Source of the DNA: Pandoraea nosoerga
GTDB taxonomy: Bacteria > Pseudomonadota > Gammaproteobacteria > Burkholderiales > Burkholderiaceae
Length of the DNA stretch: 64,000 nucleotides
Reading direction: 5' to 3'
NCBI RefSeq assembly: GCF_902459585.1
Contig: NZ_CABPSC010000009.1
Span: forward strand, 62,001-126,000
The translations under genes were made by a program, and so were the position numbers. Shown here piece after piece: positions 47,138-55,234 of this stretch. Position 1 is the first letter of the stretch, and the number at the start of each line of letters is the position of its first letter. A model generated the notes under the pieces. It ran no database searches. It saw only the letters and a program-made list of their open reading frames with translations, and was not told the origin of the DNA.

Positions 47138-48448
47138 TCAGCTCAGCGACTCCATGCGGATGCGCGTCACCTTCGAGAGCACGGTGCTCATCGCTTCGAT
47201 CCTGGCGATGGCCGCGTTGATGTGCTTCTCCTGCGTCTGGTGCGTCAGGATGATGATGTCGGTCTGGTGCTCGCCTTCGCGCGATTCTTTCTGCAGCAGC
47301 GCGTCGATGGAGATGTCGAGATCGGCCAGAATGCGCGTGAGCTCGGCCATCACGCCGGCGCGGTCGACCACGCGCAGACGCAGGTAGTAGCTCGTGGTGA
47401 CTTCGTCGATGGGCAGCACCGGCGCGTCGGACAGCGCGTCGTGCTGGAACGCCAGATGAGGCACGCGATGCTCCGGATCGGCGGTCTGCAAGCGTGTCAC
47501 GTCCACGATGTCGGCCACGACGGCCGAGGCGGTCGGCTCGGCGCCGGCGCCCTTGCCATAGTACAGCGTGGCGCCCACGGCGTCGCCCTGCACCAGCACG
47601 GCGTTCATGGCGCCTTCGACGTTGGCGATCAGGCGCTTGGCCGGGATCAGCGTCGGATGCACGCGCAGTTCGATCCCCGCGTCGGTGCGACGCGTGATGC
47701 CGAGCAGCTTGATGCGATAGCCGAGTTCTTCCGCGTATTTGATGTCGAGCGCGGCCAGCTTGGTGATGCCCTCGACGTAGGCGCGGTCGAACTGCACGGG
47801 CACACCGAACGCGATGGCGCTCATGAGCGTGAGCTTGTGGGCGGCGTCCACCCCCTCGATGTCGAAGGTGGGATCGGCTTCGGCGTAGCCCAGGCGCTGC
47901 GCGTCGGCGAGCGCGACGTCGAAGTCGATGCCCTTGTCGCGCATCTCCGAGAGGATGAAGTTCGTCGTGCCGTTGATGATGCCCGCGATCCACTGGATGC
48001 GGTTGGCCGTGAGGCCTTCGCGCAGCGCCTTGATGATCGGAATGCCGCCTGCCACGGCGGCCTCGAAGGCCACCATCACGTTGGCCTTGCGCGCCGCGGC
48101 GAAGATTTCGTTGCCGTACACGGCGAGCAGCGCCTTGTTCGCGGTGACCACGTGCTTGCCGTTCTCGATCGCCTTGAGCACCAGTTCCCGGGTGAGGTCG
48201 TAGCCGCCGATCGTCTCGACGACGACCTCGATGTCCGGATCGGTCACCACCTCGAACGGATCGCCGGTCACGACGGCCGCGCCGCCGACGAGCCCGCGGG
48301 CGCGCTCGACATTACGCACCGCCACCTTCGTAATCTCGATACCCCGGCCGGCACGTCGTTGAATTTCCTCCTGGTTGCGAGCCAGTACCTGGAAGGCCCC
48401 GAAGCCTACCGTGCCAAGGCCGAGCAGGCCCAATTTGATCGGTTTCAT
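47138..48448 (-). CDS. hom: Homoserine dehydrogenase
   Basis: Reduces aspartate semialdehyde to homoserine. 436 residues from ATG 48448. N-terminal NAD(P) domain with GLLGLGTVGFGAF (about 7-19), VVTANKALLA with the catalytic-pocket lysine, the family signature ALADAQRLGYAEADPTFDIEGVDAAHKL (about 180-208), and a C-terminal ACT domain (about 355-430) which usually binds threonine for feedback inhibition. Between alaA (37 bases) and thrC (41 bases), one transcription unit. Confidence 0.96.
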   Translation of the reverse strand: MKPIKLGLLGLGTVGFGAFQVLARNQEEIQRRAGRGIEITKVAVRNVERARGLVGGAAVVTGDPFEVVTDPDIEVVVETIGGYDLTRELVLKAIENGKHVVTANKALLAVYGNEIFAAARKANVMVAFEAAVAGGIPIIKALREGLTANRIQWIAGIINGTTNFILSEMRDKGIDFDVALADAQRLGYAEADPTFDIEGVDAAHKLTLMSAIAFGVPVQFDRAYVEGITKLAALDIKYAEELGYRIKLLGITRRTDAGIELRVHPTLIPAKRLIANVEGAMNAVLVQGDAVGATLYYGKGAGAEPTASAVVADIVDVTRLQTADPEHRVPHLAFQHDALSDAPVLPIDEVTTSYYLRLRVVDRAGVMAELTRILADLDISIDALLQKESREGEHQTDIIILTHQTQEKHINAAIARIEAMSTVLSKVTRIRMESLS

Positions 48449-48485
48449 GCGGTTTTACTCAAAAGTCGAAATCGGTTGGCGCGCA

Positions 48486-49712
48486 TCACTTGCCGTGGCG
48501 ACGGCGATATCCGTCAAGGAAGCGGGCAATGCGGCTGATGGCATCTTCCAGGTCGCCCTCGTGAGGCAGGAACACCACGCGGAAATGGTCCGGGTGCATC
48601 CAGTTGAAGCCGCTGCCCTGCACCAGCAGGACCTTCTCTTCGAGCAGCAACTGGAGAATGAAGTCCTGATCGTTGGCAATGGGGTACACCGCCGGATCGA
48701 GACGCGGAAACAGGTACAGCGCCGCCTTGGGCTTCACGCACGTCACGCCGGGAATGTCGGTGAGCATGCGGTGCGCGATCTCGCGCTGCTCGTACAGACG
48801 CCCGCCCGGCACGATCAGATCCTTGATGCTCTGGTAGCCGCCTAGCGCCGTTTGCACGGCGTACTGGCCGGGCACGTTCGGGCACAGACGCATCGAGGCG
48901 AGGATGTTCAGCCCCTCGATGTAGTCGCGCGCCGGGCGCTTGTCGCCCGACACGACCATCCAGCCCGCGCGATAGCCGCATGCCCGATAGCTCTTGGACA
49001 GGCCGTTGAACGTAATGGTGAGCACGTCGTCGGACAGGGCTCCGATCGAGGTGTGCTCCGCGCCGTCGTAGACGATCTTGTCGTAGATCTCGTCGGCGTA
49101 GATGATCAGCCGGTGCTCGCGGGCCAGCGCCACGATCTCCTTGAGCAGCTCGTCCGAGTACAGCGCGCCGGTCGGATTGTTCGGGTTGATGATGACGATC
49201 GCGCGCGTGTTGGGCGTGATCTTCTTGCGGATGTCGGCCAGATCGGGCTGCCAGTCGGCCTGCTCGTCGCAGACGTAGTGCACGGGTGTGCCGCCCGAGA
49301 GGCTCACGGCCGCCGTCCAGAGCGGATAGTCAGGCGCGGGCACGAGCACTTCGTCGCCGTCGTTGAGCAGCGCCTGCATGGCCATCACGATGAGCTCGGA
49401 CGCCCCGTTGCCGAGGTAGATGTCGTCGAGCTGCACGTCGTTGATGCGCTTTTGCTGGCAGTAATGCATGATCGCCTTGCGCGCCGCGAACACCCCCCGC
49501 GAGTCCGAATAGCCCGCCGAATTCGGCAGATTGCGGATCATGTCCTGCACGATCTCGTCGGGCGGCTCGAAGCCGAACGGCGCCAGATTGCCGATGTTCA
49601 GCTTGATGATGCGATGGCCTTCTTCTTCCATGCGCTTGGCATGTTCGAGCACGGGCCCACGAATGTCGTAGCAGACATTCTGCAATTTCTGCGATTTGAG
49701 GATCGGTTTCAC
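48486..49712 (-). CDS. alaA: Alanine transaminase AlaA (glutamate-pyruvate)
   Basis: PLP aminotransferase making alanine from pyruvate. Start set at GTG 49712 (MKPILKSQKLQNVCYDIRGPVLEHAKRME), which aligns with the E. coli AlaA N-terminus; 408 residues. Seen: LNIGNLAPFGFEPPDEI, PNNPTGALYS, YADEIYDKIVYD and the PLP lysine in FNGLSKSYRACGYRAGW. It heads the hom-thrC-moeA-moaD-moaE unit and is divergent from the Mth938-like gene; a 25-base palindrome lies between them. No clear ribosome binding site is seen. Confidence 0.93.
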   Translation of the reverse strand: MKPILKSQKLQNVCYDIRGPVLEHAKRMEEEGHRIIKLNIGNLAPFGFEPPDEIVQDMIRNLPNSAGYSDSRGVFAARKAIMHYCQQKRINDVQLDDIYLGNGASELIVMAMQALLNDGDEVLVPAPDYPLWTAAVSLSGGTPVHYVCDEQADWQPDLADIRKKITPNTRAIVIINPNNPTGALYSDELLKEIVALAREHRLIIYADEIYDKIVYDGAEHTSIGALSDDVLTITFNGLSKSYRACGYRAGWMVVSGDKRPARDYIEGLNILASMRLCPNVPGQYAVQTALGGYQSIKDLIVPGGRLYEQREIAHRMLTDIPGVTCVKPKAALYLFPRLDPAVYPIANDQDFILQLLLEEKVLLVQGSGFNWMHPDHFRVVFLPHEGDLEDAISRIARFLDGYRRRHGK

Positions 49713-50030
49713 GGCGGTTGTGGTCTTGGCGGGCGGCGCAGGGCCAGGCGGGACGCCCCGCCACGCGAAAAGCGCCGGCGGCCGGCGCGCTGAAAGCGCA
49801 CGGTCCACCGGATTTCCCCGCGTCTGGCGTGGCAGATGCCGCACTGCAACGGTTTTGCCGTGCTGCGTACGGCAAAAAGCTATAATTTAGCCAATTATGA
49901 CAGAGTTCGGCAATGCATCATTGACGGTTTTCGCCATGCGAGGCAAGATGCCCGGCCGCCGCGCAACCTGCCGACGCTCCGTCGCCATTGGGACACCATT
50001 GGCCAACCACTGGGTAGGGAATCTCCGAAA
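49713..50030. other. Divergent alaA/Mth938 control region
   Basis: 318 bases holding the palindrome at 49853-49877 and TATAAT at 49881-49886 (plus strand). Downstream of that box to the GTG at 50031 there are about 145 bases of leader, with no recognised structure. Confidence 0.5.
49853..49886. promoter_or_regulatory. 25-base palindrome abutting a consensus -10 box
   Basis: TTTTGCCGT (49853-49861) and ACGGCAAAA (49869-49877) are perfect 9-base arms with 7 bases between. TATAAT follows three bases on (49881-49886), so a protein bound here would cover the -35 region of the plus-strand promoter. It may control the Mth938-arnT unit, alaA, or both. Confidence 0.55.
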
Positions 50031-50417
50031 GTGAAACTGCATCAAGACCCGTCGCAAGCATTGAACACGGTGACCGGCTACGGGCCGGGCTATGTCGAGG
50101 TCAACAAGGTCCGTCACGAGCAGAGCGTGGTCATCGCACCCGAGGGCGAGATCCAGCCTTGGCCGGTGTCGAGTTTCGATGCGCTCGAGCCGGCGCACTT
50201 CGAGAGCTTGCGCCGCCTCGATCCGGAAGTTGTCATCTTCGGCAGCGGGGGGCGCCTGCGCTTCGCGCATCCGCGCCTGACCACGTCGCTCACCAGCGAG
50301 CGCATCGGCGTCGACTCGATGGACACGCAAGCCGCCTGCCGCACCTACAACATCCTGATGAGCGAAGGCCGCCGCGTCGTTCTCGCCCTGCTCATCGAAA
50401 GCGAGACGCCTGCGTGA
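50031..50417 (+). CDS. Mth938-like (DUF498) domain protein
   Basis: 128 residues from GTG 50031 (MKLHQDPSQALNTVTGYGPGYVEV). The small alpha/beta Mth938 fold is indicated by TGYGPGYVEVN, IQPWPVSSFDAL, VVIFGSGGRLRFAHP and GVDSMDTQAACRTYNILMSEGRRVVLALL. Human AAMDC and NDUFAF3 share the fold; the bacterial function is unknown. Its stop overlaps the arnT GTG (GTGA), so the two are translationally coupled, an odd pairing of an unknown soluble protein with a lipid A enzyme. Confidence 0.88.
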   Translation: MKLHQDPSQALNTVTGYGPGYVEVNKVRHEQSVVIAPEGEIQPWPVSSFDALEPAHFESLRRLDPEVVIFGSGGRLRFAHPRLTTSLTSERIGVDSMDTQAACRTYNILMSEGRRVVLALLIESETPA

Positions 50418-52192
50418 GCCGCCGCCCGCTCGCTGCCGCGTTGACGGGCGCCGATTCGTCCGCCCCTCACGCGCCAGGCGCCCCTCTCGCCTTGTCCACT
50501 CCCGGCCCCGCGCCGGCGTCGTATCCGCTCTCGCCGAGCGCGTTCTGGCTGCTGCTCGCGGCGTTCGCGCTCGTGTGGTTCGGCGTGCTCGACTATCGTC
50601 ACCTCATTGCCAGCGACGAGGGCCGCTACGCCGAGATGGCGCGCGAGATGTGGGTCACCGGCGACTGGATCACACCGCGCTACAACGGCTACAAGTACTT
50701 CGAGAAGCCACCGCTGCAGACCTGGATGAACGCGCTCACGTTCGCCGTGTTCGGGCTGGGCGAATGGCAGGCGCGTCTGTGGACCGCGCTCACCGGCTTT
50801 GCCGGCGTACTGATGGTCGGCTTCACCGGCCGGCGCGTCTTCAACGCCCGCGTCGGGCTCTTCGCCGCCGCCGCACTCGCGAGTGCCCCGCTGTGGTCGC
50901 TGCTGGGGCACTTCAACGTGCTCGACATGGGGCTGTCCTTCTTCATGGGATTGTCGCTGTGCGCGCTGCTGCTCGCACAGCGTCCCGGGCTTGCACGCCG
51001 CGCCGTGCGCGGCTGGATGTGGCTGTGCTGGGCGGCCATGGCGCTCGCCGTGCTGAGCAAGGGGCTCGTGGGCGTCGTACTGCCCGGCGCCGTGCTCGTG
51101 CTCTATACGCTGATCGCACGCGACTGGGCGCTGTGGCGCCGACTCTATCTGGGCAGCGGGCTGATCGTCTTCCTGGCGATCGCCGCGCCCTGGTTCGTGC
51201 TGGTCCAGGCGCGCAATCCCGAGTTCTTCGACTTCTTCTTCATCAACGAACACTTCCGGCGTTTCGCGATGGAGGGCCACAACCGCGACGGTGCGCCCTG
51301 GTACTTCGTGCCCGTTTTTGTGGCGGGCTTTCTGCCGTGGCTCTCGGTCCTGCCGGGCACCGTTCGCGCCACGCTGCGCATGCCGCGGCAGCCCAACGGC
51401 TTCGCGCCGGCGCTCGTGCTGTGGGTATGGTCCGTCTTCATCTTCCTGTTCTTCAGCGCCTCGCACTCGAAGCTCATCTCGTACCTGTTGCCGGTCGCGC
51501 CGGCCATGGCGCTGCTTTTCGGCCTGTATCTGGCCCAGTTGCGTCGCGACACGGTTCGCCTGCATCTGGCCGGTTACGCGATCTTCCTGATCGCCGCGCT
51601 GGTCATGGTGGCCATCTTCGTGGGGCGCGCCGGCAGCGTGCGCAATCCGAACGAGTTGTACAAGGCGTTCCAGATCTGGCTGTACGTGGCGCTGGGCGTG
51701 GGCCTGGCCGGCACGCTGGCGGCATGGCGCATGGCGCGGCACAGCGCACGCCGGGCGCTCCTCACGTTCGCCGGCGCGATGCTGCTGCTCGCGACCATCG
51801 GCGGACTGGGGCACGAGGTGTTCGGGCGCCAGAGCAGCGGTGTGCTGCTGGTGCCGGCCGTCAAGGCGCAAATGCAGCGCCTCGGGCCGGACGTTCCGTT
51901 CTATTCGGTAAACGTGCTCGATCACACCATGCCCTACTACCTCGGGCACACGATGATCATGGTGCAGCATCCGGACGAACTCGAGTTCGGCGTGAAGCAG
52001 GAACCGCAAAAGTGGCTGCCGACGCTCGACGCGTTCTACGCGCGCTGGCGGGCCGATCCGAGAGCGCTGGCGCTGGTCGATCCGGACACGTTTGCCAAGC
52101 TCGAGGCCCAACATTTGCCAATGCAAATCATTGCGCGCGACGCCCGACGCGTCGTGATCTCGAAACCATCGCCCGAAGACAACGTAAAATAG
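50414..52192 (+). CDS. arnT: Aminoarabinose transferase ArnT-like glycosyltransferase
   Basis: GT-C (PMT_2) membrane enzyme predicted to move L-Ara4N from undecaprenyl phosphate to lipid A at the periplasmic face. GTG 50414 overlaps the previous stop; 592 residues. After a roughly 40-residue Pro/Ala-rich head come about 12 membrane segments. The acidic motif ASDEGRYAEMAREMW (about 68-82), GYKYFEKPPLQTWM and INEHFRRFAMEGHNRDGAPWYF are typical of ArnT. The soluble C-terminal domain (about 480-592) is as expected. The arnE-D genes follow after a 386-base gap, which supports the specificity over other PMT members. Confidence 0.9.
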   Translation: MSRRPLAAALTGADSSAPHAPGAPLALSTPGPAPASYPLSPSAFWLLLAAFALVWFGVLDYRHLIASDEGRYAEMAREMWVTGDWITPRYNGYKYFEKPPLQTWMNALTFAVFGLGEWQARLWTALTGFAGVLMVGFTGRRVFNARVGLFAAAALASAPLWSLLGHFNVLDMGLSFFMGLSLCALLLAQRPGLARRAVRGWMWLCWAAMALAVLSKGLVGVVLPGAVLVLYTLIARDWALWRRLYLGSGLIVFLAIAAPWFVLVQARNPEFFDFFFINEHFRRFAMEGHNRDGAPWYFVPVFVAGFLPWLSVLPGTVRATLRMPRQPNGFAPALVLWVWSVFIFLFFSASHSKLISYLLPVAPAMALLFGLYLAQLRRDTVRLHLAGYAIFLIAALVMVAIFVGRAGSVRNPNELYKAFQIWLYVALGVGLAGTLAAWRMARHSARRALLTFAGAMLLLATIGGLGHEVFGRQSSGVLLVPAVKAQMQRLGPDVPFYSVNVLDHTMPYYLGHTMIMVQHPDELEFGVKQEPQKWLPTLDAFYARWRADPRALALVDPDTFAKLEAQHLPMQIIARDARRVVISKPSPEDNVK

Positions 52193-52404
52193 CGCTTTTA
52201 TCGTTCGTCGGTTCGTTTCAATCGCCAGTTCTCGAGGGTCGAGCGGCGACCCGCGGCGCACGGACAGAGCCACGCGAAGACAGACAGGCAGATGGCAGGG
52301 AGGCAAGATGGGTGGCGCGGCGCGCACGCACGGGGAACGCGGCGCAGCATGCCAGACGACCGGGCCGGGCGGCTCGATCGTGCCGTTGCGGATGGCGGCA
52401 TGCC

Positions 52405-52428
52405 GGCGCGCCGGCGCGCCGGCGCGCC
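52405..52428. repeat. Three tandem GGCGCGCC units
   Basis: The 8-base palindrome GGCGCGCC is repeated three times without spacing. Confidence 0.9.
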
Positions 52429-52534
52429 GCAGGCGTATCACGGCGAGCGCCGCTGCCTGCGGTTTCGGCAAGGTGCCGAGCGCCGCATCGGTCCGCCCCC
52501 CGGCCAAGTGACGTCCATCGCTAATCGCCAGCCA

Positions 52535-52574
52535 ATGGACGGCGTCCATAATTATTCACAAACGTTCACAAACG
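52535..52574 (+). promoter_or_regulatory. Candidate promoter/operator of the arnE-arnB-arnC-arnA unit
   Basis: ATGGAC-GGC-GTCCAT (52535-52549) is a perfect 6-3-6 palindrome overlapping CATAAT (52547-52552). Two abutting copies of TTCACAAACG (52555-52564, 52565-52574) follow, right against the arnE start. On the minus strand these read GTTTG-N5-GTTTG, reminiscent of response-regulator direct repeats such as PhoP boxes, though the period is 10 rather than 11 bases. Confidence 0.4.
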
Positions 52575-52578
52575 TTCC

Positions 52579-52950
52579 ATGAATCTCGCTACGTTTTCAC
52601 TTATTCTCACGGGCGTGCTGCTCAACGCCTGCGCGCAGTTGTTGCTCAAGGCTGGCGCGGGCTCCATCGGCGCACTGGAATTCACGCGCGCCAACATCGT
52701 GCCCATTGGCATCAAGCTTGCTACGCAGTTGCCGATCATGGGCGGACTGGTCTGCTATGCCATCAGCGTGGTCGTCTGGATCCTCGCGCTCTCGCGCGTC
52801 GAGGTCTCCATTGCCTATCCGATGCTCTCGCTGGGCTACGTCGTGAACGCGATTGCCGCGTGGTACCTGTTCGGCGAAACACTGTCGATGCAGCGGGTCG
52901 TGGCCATCGGCATCATCCTTGTCGGCGTCTATATTCTTGCGCGCAGCTAA
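52579..52950 (+). CDS. arnE: ArnE-like small multidrug-resistance-family flippase
   Basis: 123 residues, four membrane segments (about 3-20, 46-66, 73-92, 102-121). The EmrE/ArnE family look is given by LLNACAQLLLKAGAGSIG, VEVSIAYPMLSLGYVVNAIAAWYLFGETLSMQRVVAIGIILVGVYIL. In E. coli, ArnE and ArnF form a pair thought to flip undecaprenyl-P-L-Ara4N; only one such gene is present here, so a homodimer is likely. The start has no Shine-Dalgarno sequence. arnB follows after 101 bases. Confidence 0.82.
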   Translation: MNLATFSLILTGVLLNACAQLLLKAGAGSIGALEFTRANIVPIGIKLATQLPIMGGLVCYAISVVVWILALSRVEVSIAYPMLSLGYVVNAIAAWYLFGETLSMQRVVAIGIILVGVYILARS

Positions 52951-53051
52951 CCCGCGTCGGGGCCTTCGCGCCCGATGCGACCGAATCGAAGAACGCGCGG
53001 CGACTCGCGCCGGCGCGTTCGTAACGCTTACCTGAGGCTTCGACCAACATC

Positions 53052-54218
53052 ATGAGCGACTCGGCAACCTCCCAACCGACTCAACCGTTCCTGCCGTTCA
53101 CGCGGCCGAGCATCGACGACGCGACGATCGCCGGCGTGGTCGACGTGCTGCGCTCGGGCTGGATCACTTCCGGGCCGCAAGTGCAGGCCTTCGAGAAAGC
53201 CCTGTCGGAATACTTCGGCGGGCGTCCGGTGCGCGCCTTCAATTCGGGTACCGCCACGCTGGAAATCGGCCTGCGCCTGGCCGGCGTGCAGGCGGGCGAC
53301 GAAGTCATCACCACCCCGCTGTCGTGGGTGGCCACCGCCAACGTGATCCTCGAAGTGGGCGCCACGCCCGTGTTCGTCGACGTCGATCCGGCCACGCGCA
53401 ACCTCGACCTCGACCTGCTCGAGAAGGCGATCACGCCCAAGACGCGCGCGATCATCCCGGTCTATCTCGCCGGGCTGCCGCTCGACATGGACCGCCTCTA
53501 CGACATCGCCCGCCGCCATCGGCTGCGCGTGATCGAAGACGCGGCGCAGGCCATGGGCTCGAGCTGGGGCGGCAAGCGCATCGGGTCGTTCGGCGACCTC
53601 GTGTCGTTTAGCTTTCACGCCAACAAGAACCTCACGTCCATCGAAGGCGGTGCGCTCGTGCTCAACAACGAGGACGAGGCACGTCTGGCGGAGAAGTACC
53701 GGCTGCAGGGCGTCACTCGCACCGGCTTTGACGGCATGGACGTGGATGTGCTCGGCGGCAAGTACAACCTGACCGACGTGGCCGCACGCGTTGGCCTCGG
53801 GCAGATGCCGCACCTGGCCGAATTCAACGCGCGCCGCACCGAACTCGCGCGCCTGTATTTCGATACGTTCGCCGGCGGCCCTGCCGTCGCGCTGGGGCTC
53901 GGTCTGCCGCGCGCCGACTTCACGAACTCGAACTGGCACATGTTTCAGGTCGAGCTGCCGCTCGAGCGCCTGACGATCGATCGCGCCGGCTTCATGGAAA
54001 GGCTGAAGGCCCGCAACATTGGCAGCGGTGTGCATTACCCGGCCATTCACCTGTTTACAATGTATCGCGCGCTCGGCTTCCGGGAAGGTCAGTTCCCGCA
54101 CACGGAACGGTTGGGCCGCGCGATTCTCACGCTTCCCCTATTCCCCGCCATGACGAATGCCGACGTCGCGCGCGTTTGCGAAGCCGTCAATGCCATTTGC
54201 GCTGAACATCAAAAATGA
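53052..54218 (+). CDS. arnB: UDP-4-keto-pentose aminotransferase ArnB
   Basis: PLP enzyme that aminates UDP-4-keto-arabinose using glutamate, giving UDP-L-Ara4N. 388 residues, ATG 53052. DegT/DnrJ/EryC1 family: FTRPSIDDATIAGVVDVLRSGWITSGPQV (about 16-44), FNSGTATLEIGL, EDAAQAMGSSWGGKRIGSFGD and the PLP lysine K192 in FSFHANKNLTSIEGG. The 3' end overlaps arnC by ATGA (54215-54218). Confidence 0.96.
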   Translation: MSDSATSQPTQPFLPFTRPSIDDATIAGVVDVLRSGWITSGPQVQAFEKALSEYFGGRPVRAFNSGTATLEIGLRLAGVQAGDEVITTPLSWVATANVILEVGATPVFVDVDPATRNLDLDLLEKAITPKTRAIIPVYLAGLPLDMDRLYDIARRHRLRVIEDAAQAMGSSWGGKRIGSFGDLVSFSFHANKNLTSIEGGALVLNNEDEARLAEKYRLQGVTRTGFDGMDVDVLGGKYNLTDVAARVGLGQMPHLAEFNARRTELARLYFDTFAGGPAVALGLGLPRADFTNSNWHMFQVELPLERLTIDRAGFMERLKARNIGSGVHYPAIHLFTMYRALGFREGQFPHTERLGRAILTLPLFPAMTNADVARVCEAVNAICAEHQK

Positions 54219-55234
54219 CTTCTCCCCAACTCTCCGTCGTCATCCCGGTCTATAACGAAGAGGCCGGACTCGCCGCGCTCTTCGCTCGCCTGTACCCGGC
54301 ACTCGACAAGCTGGGCGTGACTTACGAAGTGGTGTTCGTCAACGACGGCAGCCGCGACCGCTCCGCCGCGATCCTGGCCGAGCAGCAGCGCCAGCGTCCG
54401 GACGTGACGCGCGTGGTGCTGTTCAACGGCAACTACGGCCAGCACATGGCCATCCTCGCGGGTTTCGAACACACCCGCGGAGAATGGGTCGTCACGCTCG
54501 ACGCCGACCTGCAGAACCCGCCCGAGGAAATCGGCAAGCTCGTCGACCAGCTCGCCGCCGGTCACGACTACGTGGGCACCGTGCGCATGAACCGCCAGGA
54601 CACCTGGTTCCGCCGCAACGCGTCGCGCGCGATGAACCGCTTGCGCGAGCGCATCACGCGCATTCGCATGACCGACCAGGGCTGCATGCTGCGCGGCTAC
54701 AGCCGCCACATCGTGGATACGGTCAACCAGTGCCGCGAAATCAACACGTTCATTCCGGCGCTCGCCTACACGTTCGCGCAGAACCCTACGGAAGTGGACG
54801 TCGCGCACGAAGAGCGCTTCGCCGGCGAGTCGAAATACTCGCTCTACAGCCTGATTCGCCTCAATTTCGATCTGGTCACCGGCTTCTCGGTGGTGCCGCT
54901 CCAATGGCTCTCGGGAGTGGGCATTACGCTCTCGGCCGCCTCGGGCGTGCTGTTCGTCGTGCTCATGGCCCGGCGCTTCATCTTCGGTTCGGAGGTTCAA
55001 GGCGTGTTTACGTTGTTTGCCGTCACGTTCTGCCTGCTCGGCGTGATCCTGTTCGGCATGGGGCTGCTCGGTGAGTACATCGGCCGCATCTACCAGCAGG
55101 TGCGTCAGCGCCCGCGCTATCTGGTGCAAGCCGTGCTCGAGAATCAGCCCGCACCGGCCGGCCACGGCGAGAAAGCCGCCGGCGGCGCAAGCCACACGGC
55201 CGGCGCGAAGGAACTGGGATCGCACACCTCATGA
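54215..55234 (+). CDS. arnC: Undecaprenyl-phosphate 4-deoxy-4-formamido-L-arabinose transferase ArnC
   Basis: GT2 membrane glycosyltransferase that attaches L-Ara4FN to undecaprenyl phosphate. 339 residues, ATG overlapping the arnB stop. Catalytic domain (about 1-230) with SVVIPVYNEEAGLAAL, the DXD-type LDADLQNPPEEI and MTDQGCMLRGYSRHIVD; then two membrane segments (about 232-258 and 270-290). The C-terminal tail is Gly/Ala-rich. The stop overlaps the next ATG. Confidence 0.95.
   Translation: MTSPQLSVVIPVYNEEAGLAALFARLYPALDKLGVTYEVVFVNDGSRDRSAAILAEQQRQRPDVTRVVLFNGNYGQHMAILAGFEHTRGEWVVTLDADLQNPPEEIGKLVDQLAAGHDYVGTVRMNRQDTWFRRNASRAMNRLRERITRIRMTDQGCMLRGYSRHIVDTVNQCREINTFIPALAYTFAQNPTEVDVAHEERFAGESKYSLYSLIRLNFDLVTGFSVVPLQWLSGVGITLSAASGVLFVVLMARRFIFGSEVQGVFTLFAVTFCLLGVILFGMGLLGEYIGRIYQQVRQRPRYLVQAVLENQPAPAGHGEKAAGGASHTAGAKELGSHTS

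Larger units (their letters stand above)
52193..52578. other. Gap between arnT and the arnE-like gene
   Basis: 386 GC-rich bases. Contents seen: three abutting GGCGCGCC units (52405-52428); a 6-3-6 palindrome (52535-52549); CATAAT (52547-52552); and two abutting 10-base repeats (52555-52574) ending four bases before the arnE ATG. A 67-codon frame at 52308-52511 follows a GGGAGG box but has no recognisable features (see rejected list). Confidence 0.5.

Noticed and set aside
52308-52511. 67-codon frame in the arnT-arnE gap after a GGGAGG box
   Set aside because: The product is a random-looking Ala/Arg/Gly/Cys mixture, it runs through the GGCGCGCC repeats, and the box is only four bases from the ATG.
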